Part shown: in pieces, positions 1-10,500 of the stretch
Numbering within the stretch: the stretch's first letter is position 1
How the letters are laid out: the number at the start of each line of letters is the position of its first letter
Origin: Priapulus caudatus
Lineage: Eukaryota; Priapulida; Priapulimorpha; Priapulimorphida; Priapulidae
Assembly: GCF_000485595.1 (NCBI RefSeq)
Contig: NW_014577130.1
Location: 397,831 to 451,420, forward strand
Direction of reading: 5' to 3'
Length of the DNA: 53,590 nucleotides
Program-made: the position numbers and the translations under genes
The notes under the pieces: model-generated
Told to the model about the DNA's origin: nothing
Database searches by the model: none
What the model saw: only the letters and a program-made list of their open reading frames with translations

Positions 1-480
1 ATCACTGTGCGGACAAAGAAGGAATTCTTGTACTGGTCAGTTTTGTACACTGGTACGTTGAATCCTTTTGAGTTCAGACGGATGGAACGTTGGTTCACTG
101 ATGAACTCCTCCTTATTCTATCTTCTAGGTGGTCCCACTCGTCTTTTTCCGGTTTGAACTGGTTGTAGAAAATCTGACGGGGGGCATTGCTGGTACCAAC
201 CCTCCAATGATTCTGTAGAGATAGGTTAGTCGCATATCGCGGCGGCGGTTTTGGAGGCTTCGCAGCTGTAGGGACGAGAGCATGTCTGTAACACAGCCTG
301 GAGTTCTGCTGTGGTAGTCGGAGTGACCGTAGTCCCCTGTGATGAAGCGGACTGCACGGTGTTTTATCTTCTCTAGTCGATCTATATCCTGTCGCTGCAT
401 GGTATGGGTCCCATACTATTGCACCATACTCCATTATGGGTCGCACTAGGCTGAGATATGCAATACGCTTGGTTTGCTGT
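1..480 (-). mobile_element. Non-LTR retrotransposon, C-terminal part of the reverse transcriptase ORF
   Basis: Read on the minus strand, about 478 down to 125 gives a near-continuous frame. It contains IAYLSLVRPIMEYGAIVWDP, then RLEKIKHRAVRFITGDY, then a segment with RTPGCVTDML and RRRDMRLTYLYRI. This is the usual thumb and C-terminal connection region of CR1/Jockey-type non-LTR retrotransposon proteins. One small frame shift lies near the MQRQ of the downstream part. The catalytic FADD-type core that should precede it is absent: on its 5' side it joins directly to a fragment from much earlier in the same protein. It is a dead, internally deleted copy. Confidence 0.75.
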
Positions 481-486
481 GGTCAG

Positions 487-762
487 TCAGTATGTGGTGA
501 TGCTGGAGATGCTGGAGATGCTGTCGCATGTGGTGGCTGATGATGTGTTCGAGGATTTTTGCATGGGACTGACATCAATGATTGGGCGATAGTTCTTCGC
601 TAGGTGATGGTCACCTTTCTTGAAGATGCTGGCGACATTTGCTGTTCTCCAGTCTAGAGGTAGTTCGCCTGTGTCGAGAGTCTTCTGATAGATGTTACAT
701 AGAGCTGGAGCCACGTTTTCTGCCCACATCTTTAACGCCATGATGGGGATGCCATCTGGGCC
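487..762 (-). mobile_element. Non-LTR reverse transcriptase fragment, fingers region (copy A)
   Basis: The minus strand reads GPDGIPIMALKMWAENVAPA, then LPLDWRTANVASIFKKGD, then NYRPIIDVSPMQ. These are the fingers motifs of a CR1/Jockey-type reverse transcriptase (GPDGIP, and the W-x-x-A-x-V-x-P/S-I-x-K-K-G and NYRPIS blocks). The fragment is cut off on both sides and has a frameshift after NYRPI. A near-identical fragment lies about 4.06 kb downstream, in the second copy of the duplication. Confidence 0.75.
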
Positions 763-1293
763 CTACAGGTGGTCCCATACTCATGTCTGTGTAGGATAAA
801 CTATACTAATATTGCTCTTCAGTCACCATTAATGTACTATATTGTATTTTGCATGGAATATGTCACAGGCCTTATAGAATCAGATATTTCTTTTCACAAC
901 AATAAAGAAAGTAACTATGGCACTGGTCATGCTGTCTACTGCACTCTATTATGAGTCTTGCCTGATTCCACAAGTTTTTTATTTTCCTTATAGCGAGCAG
1001 CTGTAGCAACAGATAGAAGTGCCCCAGTGTGAAAGTGTACATGCAGGCACTTATGGTTACAGTCCAGGAAGCAGGCTATATTTTCCAAAAATGAAATTAT
1101 TGCATAAGTCATAATTACTGTAAAACATGTACTACATACTATAGCCATTTACCTATGCTAAGTCCCATATAAGTTGTACTACATATTTTAATACAAATAT
1201 GTAGTATGCAATACATCTATTACGTACTACATATTTCAAACATTCACCTAAACTGTGTGTAAATGCGATTTTGGGGTTTGGATTGTCCACGGC

Positions 1294-1300
1294 TATATAA
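1294..1300 (+). promoter_or_regulatory. TATA box of UBR7 exon 1, copy A
   Basis: TATATAA lies 60 bases upstream of the exon 1 ATG at 1360. This leaves room for a start site about 30 bases downstream and a short 5' leader. The same element stands at the same distance in copy B, so both copies look promoter-competent. Confidence 0.5.
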
Positions 1301-1359
1301 ATCACTTGAGTTGTGGTTCAATATATGACTATTATTCCTAATTCTCACAATTTAGATAT

Positions 1360-1525
1360 ATGACCATGCAGTCATCTGAAGTATTAGAGTCATCCGATGC
1401 AGCAGAGGAGGAAGAAGTCCCTGTTTCCATGGTCGATGTGCTGGAAGAAGAGCAAGAGCTTGAAGCAGATGCCAGTGCCGTACTGGGAGGCAGTGATGCT
1501 AGAAATTGCACATATGATGAGCATG
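1360..1525 (+). CDS. UBR7: UBR7 exon 1, copy A
   Basis: The exon encodes an acidic N-terminus with SMVDVLEEEQELEADA and AVLGGSD, which matches the start of animal UBR7 as I remember it. It ends ...DEH plus one base (phase 1) at a GTATGG donor. That phase joins exon 2 as DEH-AYVKRQAL, mirroring the family sequence before VKRQALYAC. Copy A and copy B differ by one synonymous base in a valine codon (GTC/GTT), so both encode the same peptide. A second in-frame ATG is two codons downstream of the first. Confidence 0.85.
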
Positions 1526-4500
1526 GTATGGTAGTAGTTTCTAACCGCGATGTCTTAGTATTTCAGAGTAACATTTCAGTGCTCGAAATAAGAAAAAAAT
1601 GTGGTTGTCCGCATCAAATCAGGTTGTCCGCAACAATTTCTGGTTGTCCCAAAAATTATCCCCAAATCTCCTATTTTCAATCGGATAATAATATGATCAG
1701 AAAATGCCCCAAAACAGTGCCGTAGCCAGGATTTTTTAACAATGGGGGCCAAAAACAGCGAACTGCGCAAAATGGTGGATGACTTAATATTTTAATGGCT
1801 CCTCTGCCTCCCTCTCCACACCCTACGGCTTCTCTACCTCTCAGCTCTGCAATCTTTGTTTTGGGAGCCATGCGAAAGGCGACATTTTTCTTCATTGTTC
1901 TCTGCTCCCAAGATATGTAATTGTTCAGTGGCGGGTCTAGGATTCCAAGGAGGGGGGGTGAAAAACAGGCGGGGGTGTATGGGGGTCCTCCCCCAGAAAA
2001 TTTTGAAAATTTAGATCGCAGGAGATGGTATTTGCAGCACCTTTGAGTACATGTACAGCCTTCATTCTGACTACGACAATTCTCTTTTTAGTAGAACAAT
2101 TCTTTTTTTTAAACTCGGATCAACATGGATCCCCCTCCCCCAACTACGCCACTGTCCAAAAACATACTGTAGGAGTGATATCTTTAAATTTATTTTATTT
2201 CAACCTGTGAACTTAATACTTTGCATGAATCAGGACGGTCATCGTGACTAGTTAATCTTCTTTTGCATGAGTCTTGACATTAGCAAAAAAATGTGGTTTA
2301 TAAAAATGCAAGGCATCGGGTTTCAGGGTATTCACTCATACTTAACTAGACAGAGGGCACTCAAAGAGAGTGCATACCTCCGCGAGCGTACATTTGTATA
2401 ACAGCTGGCTCGCTGCTGGCTGCTGCTGACTGGACGCCCTAAGGCGAGCTGGTGCTGAATCGATCGCGCCAACGCTACACACACACATGAACACACACGA
2501 GAGCGATTACATTACCTCCCTACAACTCCGTTGCGCGGAGGTAATGAGTCATACTGCAATAATATTATATATCAATTAGTCCACTTATGATCAGATCATT
2601 CAGATGTATAATAATATTATTGCAGTGTGACTCATATGACTGGATACTAAATGACATTGGCTACAATTATCACTATATATTAAATAAAAATTCTGAATAT
2701 ATCATGCAAAATGTATTCCAGGTCTCATTGAATCAATGCCAATGGAACACAGAACTTTGTCTAGAATCCAAACTTAAGCTCCTTTAATCATTGTCATTTG
2801 GATAGAATCCGTTTTGTATAAAAAAATAAAATTTTCTTCTCAACTCTAAGAAGTTTGTTTCAAAATTGATATCATTCTTAACAACTGGAACAGCTATACA
2901 AGTTTTACTGAGTCACTGCATGTTTTTATTTTTATTTTTAATGGTTTGACATGGCTAGCTATAGAATACCTCTATTATCGCTGACACACTCGGTCCAGTT
3001 AGTCAATGTTTACCTCTCAGGCTGATTCTATTACATCACTGCCACAACAAATCTACCAGCAACAAGTCATTTGTCTCTTCAGAAAAAGCGTTTGTAGTGA
3101 TCAATAAGTAGTTACCTGTTTACTCGCCGATGAAACTTGTCCACACAGTCAATTTTGTTGTGATATGCATACTTATTGTCCAAAGCACCCATATTATGCA
3201 TCATTGCTGACCCATAAGCCGCGAAACAACACTAGCTATGGACGCAATGCAGGCCGATCGACAGCCGAAAGAAATTCAATTCGCGGTCAGAAAAATATCA
3301 ATAAAGTGTGTTTTTTGTCACATTTTTCTTGGTTGTCCACCGGACAATGTCTCAGACTGGTTAGGTTGTCCGGCGCAAATCTGGTTGTCTCGGACAACCG
3401 GACAACGCTTATTTCGAGCACTGATATACAACCGAGTGTATACAAACTAGAAACTGTTGACACTTTCATTCATATTTAAATTTAACTTGACAATAATACC
3501 AGCTGAATCCAGCTCTTGCCTTGTATTAATCTGCAATGATGTGGTTACAATTGCATTCATACATTGTCTGTTGAAACAATGAATTAAAGTCAATGATAAA
3601 CTATGCTGACAGATCTATGTGATGTGATGTCACAGACTCACAGGCACACATCTCTGTGAGACTGTGACAAATTAACCGTGTACTTTCTTATTTTGAGACT
3701 GAAAAAATCAACAAACAACTGCACAGTGGTATTTTTATATAAAAAAAAACATTTATTTGCATCCAAACGAAAAGATAACGTGGTTCATTCTGTATGTTTA
3801 TTACAGAGTAACAAAACAATAAGCAATCTAGAAGTAGTGACTAGTGAAGCATGTGTACATGTAGAGAGAGAAGGGTGAGAAGGAGAGTGGTGGACAGAAT
3901 GGTAGTATCATGTATGGTACTATGATAGAACTTAGAAGATGGGAGAGGTCAGAGGTGTCGCAGCCTCGGAGGCAGCATTGTGAATGCGAATAGATTCAAA
4001 GGATGTTTGGATCATGAGTTACAAGTGTGATTAGTGATATGTAGTAATGCAAATATAATTATAGGAAATTTATTAACAGAAAATTTGACACATTCATGGA
4101 ATTAATAATACATACAATTTACATTGATGTCCCCATCCCCACAAATAAAATAAGAGTACATTATATTACGTATTTTGCGAAAATTTGAAACTGAAAATGG
4201 CTCTGGTAAATTTGTGACAAGTCAGAAAAATGGCTCTGGTGAAAAAAAAGGATTTTTTACCCTTCCTGGGGCACTCCTGATTTCACATGTATTTCCTCTG
4301 ACTACTACTCCATAAAGTACTTCTCTCATAGTCCTGTCCATTAGAAAGTTTGATAGCCACTGGTGTGTGGGGCTTCTGACACCATACCGATTGACTTTGG
4401 CCAGTAGATGGGGTACGGTGTCAAATGCCTTGCTGAAGTCGAGAACAGCAATGTTCATTTGAGCTCCATTGTCGAAATCTCTGAGTATATCATTGGTTGT

Positions 4501-7500
4501 TGTCAACAGCTGTGACTCACAGGAAAAACCGGAACGGAACCCATGGTTTAGGTCAGTCAGTATGTGGTGATGCTGGAGATGCTGTCGCATGTGGTGGCTG
4601 ATGATGTGTTCGAGGATTTTGCATGGGACTACCATCAATGATTGGGCGATAGTTCTCCGCTAGGTGATGGTCACCTTTCTTGAAGATGCTGGCGACATTT
4701 GCTGTTCTCCAGTCTAGAGGTAGTTCGCCTGTGTCGAGAGTCTTCTGATAGATGTCACATAGAGCTGGAGCCACGTTTTCTGCCCACATCTTTAATGCCA
4801 TGATGGGGATGCCATCTGGTCCCTACAGGTGGTCCCATACTCATGTCTGTGTAGGATAAACTATACTAATATTGCTCTTCAGTCACCATTAATGTACTAT
4901 ATTGTATTTTGCATGGAATATGTCACAGGCCTTATAGAATCAGATATTTCTTTTCACAACAATAAAGAAAGTAACTATGGCACTGGTCATGCTGTCTACT
5001 GCACTCTATTATGAGTCTTGCCTGATTCCACAAGTTTTTTATTTTCCTTATAGCGAGCAGCTGTAGCAACAGATAGAAGTGCCCCAGTGTGAAAGTGTAC
5101 ATGCAGGCACTTATGGTTACAGTCCAGGAAGCAGGCTATATTTTCCAAAAATGAAATTATTGCATAAGTCATAATTACTGTAAAACATGTACTACATACT
5201 ATAGCCATTTACCTATGCTAAGTCCCGTATAAGTTGTACTACATATTTTAATACAAATATGTAGTATGCAATACATCTATTACGTACTACATATTTCAAA
5301 CATTCACCTAAACTGTGTGTAAATGCGATTTTGGGGTTTGGATTGTCCACGGCTATATAAATCACTTTAGTTGTGGTTCAATATATGACTGTTATTCCTA
5401 ATTCTCACAATTTAGATATATGACCATGCAGTCATCTGAAGTATTAGAGTCATCCGATGCAGCAGAGGAGGAAGAAGTTCCTGTTTCCATGGTCGATGTG
5501 CTGGAAGAAGAGCAAGAGCTTGAAGCAGATGCCAGTGCCGTACTGGGAGGCAGTGATGCTAGAAATTGCACATATGATGAGCATGGTATGGTAGTAGTTT
5601 CTAACCGCGATGTCTTAGTATTTCAGAGTAACATTTCAGTGCTCGAAATAAGAAAAAAAAAGTGGTTGTCCGCATCAAATCAGGTTGTCCGGAACAATTT
5701 CTGGTTGTCCCAAAAATTATCCCCAAATCTCCTATTTTCAATCACATAATAATATGATCAGAAAACGCCCCAAAACAGTGGCGTAGCCAGGATTTTTTAA
5801 CAATGGGGGCCAAAAACAGCGAACTGCGCAAAATGGTGGATGACTTAATATTTTAATGGCTCCTCTGCCTCCCTCTCCACACCCTACGGCTTCACTACCT
5901 CTCAGCTCTGCAATCTTTGTTTTGGGAGCCATGCGAAAGGCGACATTTTTCTTCATTGTTCTCTGCTCCCAAGATATGTAATTGTTCAGTGGCGGGTCTA
6001 GGATTCCAAGGAGGGGGGGGTGAAAAACAGGTGGGGTGTATGGGGGTCCTCCCCCAGAAAATTTTGAAAATTTAGATCGCAGGAGATGGTATTTGCGGCA
6101 CCTTTGAGTACATGTACAGCCTTCATTCTGACTACGGCAATTCTCTTTTTAGTAGAACAATTCTTTTTTTTAAACTCGGATCAACATGGATCCCCCTCCC
6201 CCAACTATGCCACTGCCCAAAAACATACTGTAGGAGTGACATCTTTAAATTCATTTTATTTCAACCTGTAAACTTAATACTTTGCATGAATCAGGACGGT
6301 CATCGTGACTAGTTAATCTTCTTTTGCATGAGTCTTGACATTAGCAAAAAAATGTGGTTTATAAAAAATGCAAAGGCATCGGAGTTTCGGTGGTATTCAC
6401 TCATACTAACTAGACAGAGGGCACTTAAAGAGAGTGCATACCTCCGCGGAGCGTACATGTGTATAACGCTGGCTCGTGCTTGGCTGCTGGCTGGAATGGA
6501 CGCCCTTAAGGCGAGCTGCTGCTGGACTCTGGACGGCCCTTAAGGCGAGCTTGCGTGCTGTAATCGATCGCGCAACCGCTACACACACCACACACGAACA
6601 GCACAATGAGAGCCGATTACATTACTCCCTGCAACTCCGTTGCGCGGATGGTAATGATCAGTACTGCAATAATATTATATATCAATTAGATCCACTTATG
6701 TATCAGATTTCATTCAGATGTATAATAATATTATTGCAGGTGTGACTCATGATGACTGGATACTAAATGACATTGGTACAATTATCACTATATATTTAAA
6801 TAAAAAATTCAAGCTGCAACTGAATATATCATTGCCAAAATGTATTTCCAGGTCTCATTGAATCAATGCAATGGACACAGAACTTTGTCTAAGAATCCAA
6901 ACCTAAGCCTCATTTAATCATTTCATTTGAATAAATCCGTTTTGTATAAAAAATAAAATTTTCTTCTCAACTCTAAGAAGTTTGTTTCAAAATTGATATC
7001 ATTTCTTAACAACTGGAACAGCTATACAAGTTTTACGGACTCACTGCATGTTTTTAGCTCATCTGACATAGTCAGATGCCCAGCTTGTAGAATCGCAATT
7101 GCATCATATGTCCGTCCGTCCGAATGCGTCCGTCCGTCAACAGTTGGGCACAAATTCTTTAACCGCTCGACGTACGCGTCACGAATATTCGGGACGTGGG
7201 GGGTAATCCGAAAAAACGAGTGGGATGCTCGGAAGCCGGGGTCAAGAGGTTGTAAAAGAGGGGGAACATTCCACTCCTTAACTTAAGGTATAGGGAGGAA
7301 ATGCCAGAATTGCGGCCACAAATCTAAACGGCTCGACCTAAGGCTCGTGATGTCGGTGTATAGCAATTCATGGTAGCGAAAAGCCATTCACTGTGCCGAA
7401 ATTGGGATGGTCACAGGTCAAAGGTCAATGGCACAGGGCCCAGATTTTAGACATTTTCTGGAGGGACATGATCTGACGGCAGCGAATTGTGAAAACTTTT

Positions 7501-10500
7501 TGTTTCAGCGGTGACCTAGCATTTTTATGGCTTTATCTGAAAGGACCTGAATTATGCTTTCCACTGGACATGCGATATGAGTTAGTATCGCGAAACCTTT
7601 TACCCTCAAGAGGAGCGACGTTAAACATTGATTTGTTGACTGTTAACAAAAGACTGAACATGCTTTTGCTATTATTAGAGCTCATAACCTAGTGTCAAAT
7701 GTGAGGCCTACAGTTGCACATGTTTAATTATGCAAAGGCAAATGTTTGTTGAACAAGGGATTTACGCTCCTTAAATCATATGATTTCTAAAGCAGTCTGG
7801 TCTATAGCACCCCTGCCCCTGCGGCCTGAAGGTCTGAATGATGAATCAGTGAAATGCTCGCATGAGGCCAAAACAACAGGCAGCCCAACTGGCTGGATGC
7901 TTCTAATCATAATTGTTGCTCTGCCAACCTGCACAATGCACCTTGTTAACTCAACAGCCGAGGCAAAAATTAGTCGCTGCGCTGAATATACATTACTTGC
8001 GATTTTAGCCTGCTACCTACGTTAGGATTTCTAGGAACGATGCCATCTTTGATTATTGATTACACTTGGCACGGCCTTCTCGCGGCAAACTATCGGCCTA
8101 GTTTAAATTAGATTTTATTCTTCATGCTAACTTTGTAACGAATAAATACATAAACTAGTACCGCAATATTAATATATAATATTTACTTTTCATCTTGGAA
8201 TCTTACATTATATCATGTAGCTATGGCCGTGGTATCCAATTTACCAGTTGTGCGAACATAAAGCTCTTACCATAGAAATATTAGAGACGACTAATATATT
8301 ATTGATTTCTCATGACTGTTAACTCAGGGGCATAGGAAAGAAAGCATTATTGGAGGACAGTAAAAAGCATCATCACTGGGTTTTTAATTTTTTTTATATA
8401 ATAAGAGAGAGAGAGAGAAGAAGTCTAAGATAAGAGTAGAGAGAAGAGAGTAGTTTAAATTGAGAACGGCCGGGACAGGGGAAAACGGGTGATACGGTGC
8501 TGTTGTATGCGACGCGGGAAACGGGTACAATTAGGTCAGTGCGAGATCGTATGTTGCAGGGCTGATGGGAGCGTGGGAGGGCAGGGGGAGGAGGTCGAAG
8601 GCAGGGGGAGGGAGCTGGCGGGTAAGGGGTGGAAGTGAGCAGGCAAGAGGAGTGAAAGTGGGACGCAGTGAGGGAGGTGAGGTGGCGCAGGGAAGGACTC
8701 CCCGCGCCCATCTAATTATAACACTTGGAGATCCATGCCGTCATATGTTGAATCTTTTAAGCATTAGAGTAAAAATGATAGCTGTGAATCTATGACACAA
8801 ATCGAAGTGAAAGGCAAGTATCATTAACTAAAAATAAACGAAAATCGCTATGGGGGTGAGCATTAGGTGAGCGTGTGTCCCATGACAATCGATGTCGTAC
8901 GCAAGCGCCGTATCTGCATATCTGCTGGCCTAACAAATGTGTCACTACGCCAGACTGAAATTGTTACGGCTTCATAACCGTGAATTAGAAACAGAGCCCC
9001 AGATGAGCCCAGACGGCGTGCGGCTCTTGTTCATTTTATTTTTAATAAGTTTAATGGTTGACCATGGCGTAGCTATAGGAATACCTCTATTATCGTTGAC
9101 ACCCACTCGCGATCCAGTTACGTCAATGTTTACCTCTCAGGCCAGAATTCGATATACAATCACAACCTGCCCACACAAATCTACCAGCAACAAGTCATTT
9201 GTTTCTTCTAGAAAAAAGCGTTTGTATGTGATCAATAAGTGTTACTGTTTTACTCGCCGATGAAACCTGTCCACACAGTCAAATTTGTTGTGATACGCTA
9301 CTTTATTGTCCAAAGCACCCATATTACGCATCATTGCTGAACCATAGCTCGCCGAAACAACACTAGCCTGATGGACGGCAATGCAGGCCGATCACAGCCG
9401 AAAAGAAACTCAATTCGCGTCGTCAGAAAAATATCAATAATGTGTCGTTTTTTTGTCACATTTTTTGTTGGTTGTCCACCGGCACACTGTCTCAGACTGG
9501 TTAGTTGTCCGGCGCAAATCTGGTTGTCTCGGACAACCGGACAACGCTTATTTCGAGCACTGCATTTTATCGTATTCCAGAATAATATTTATGAGAATTA
9601 ATTGCTAATGAGACTGGGAAGATTACCAATACGTATCCCCGAACGAGATACCTAACTAGATCTTGTAGGTCTGCAGAAGAATTTCTTCATAGTTAGGGTC
9701 TGTGCTACTAGCTGGTGACAATCTCGCATTGAAATGCAATCATGGCAGGTTGGCAGTGAGTTGCTATGGTTTGGCGGCCACATTTTATGGTTATATGTCT
9801 ATGAATATTGTAAATTTTAAGCTCTAGTACAAAGAAACTATTAGTAATAGTAATAGTTATCCCTCGTATGTGCCTAGATGGCACATAAGGCAGTGACAAG
9901 AGATCTCCAACGTCGTCGGTCCGCTGCTACTGGCTTCAGCGTGTCAGATGGGAAAGAAACTATTGCATGATCATAATTCATAAATAAGATTTATGTATGG
10001 TGATAATCACTGATCAGTACACCCACTCAATACATCTGCACATAATTACCACACGTTCACGATAGCACCGACGACCCGTTAACTGTGATCGCAGCTGCAA
10101 CGTCATCCTTTTCCTCGTGCAGCTTACGTGAAGTGGCAAGCATACGTCTGCGCTAGATACACGTTCACGATAGCACCGACGACTCCCCTGTTGGTCGTGA
10201 TCGCTTGATCCAACGTCGTCATTTTCCTCACGCAGCTTAGGTGAAGTGGCAAGCATACGTGCGCGCTAGATACTAGTATAGATACACGTTCCCGATAGCA
10301 CTGACGACCCGTTGTAATTGCTGCAACCTCATCCCTTCTTTTCCTCACGCAGCCTACGTGAAGCGGCAGGCGCTGTACGCGTGCGGCACGTGCGTGACGC
10401 CCGACATGTCGCCGGCCGGCATCTGCCTCGCCTGCAGCCTCGAGTGCCACGACGGACACGACCTCTACGAGCTCTACACGAAGCGCAACTTCCGCTGCGA

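Larger units (their letters stand above)
481..3423. repeat. Direct duplication carrying UBR7 promoter and exon 1, copy A
   Basis: This block matches 4551-9562 in the same orientation, with an offset of 4060-4061 over its first 2.3 kb. The 481-2300 part differs from its partner by only scattered substitutions; the 2300-2925 part differs mainly by small indels. The copies stop matching exactly at a terminal inverted repeat end (3423 and 9562): downstream flanks are unrelated. Copy B has about 1975 extra bases (7055-9030) that copy A lacks. This could be a real tandem duplication or two haplotypes placed in series by the assembler. Confidence 0.85.
1577..3423. mobile_element. hAT-like element with CAGTGCTCG termini in UBR7 intron 1, copy A
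   Basis: The 5' end CAGTGCTCGAAATAAG is matched at the 3' end by its exact reverse complement. Subterminal GGTTGTCC motifs occur as direct copies near the 5' end and in both orientations near the 3' end. CAGxGCTCGAAAT is a typical hAT-superfamily terminus. No transposase reading frame was found, so it is non-autonomous. No convincing 8-base target duplication is visible. It begins 51 bases after the exon 1 donor. Confidence 0.65.
4551..9562. repeat. Direct duplication carrying UBR7 promoter and exon 1, copy B
   Basis: Partner of 481-3423. Left of about 4551 the reverse transcriptase continues here but not in copy A. At 7055-9030 there is extra sequence. After that, homology resumes (about 9036-9562 matches 2929-3423) and ends at the same inverted terminus, TTATTTCGAGCACTG. 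Downstream flanks differ. Confidence 0.85.
5637..9562. mobile_element. hAT-like element with CAGTGCTCG termini, copy B, with internal insertions
   Basis: It starts CAGTGCTCGAAATAAG and ends with the reverse complement at 9562. Longer than copy A because of the 7055-9030 segment. CATTT precedes the left terminus and CATTT follows the right terminus, which may be the remnant of a target duplication. Confidence 0.6.

Noticed and set aside
1360-5585. Two separate UBR7 genes
   Set aside because: Only exon 1 is duplicated; exons 2-4 occur once, so it is one gene with a repeated first exon or a haplotype artefact.
8394-8795. Frames over the purine-rich stretch near 8.5 kb
   Set aside because: Low-complexity Gly/Arg or Pro/Ser readings on opposite strands, with no motif or splice context.
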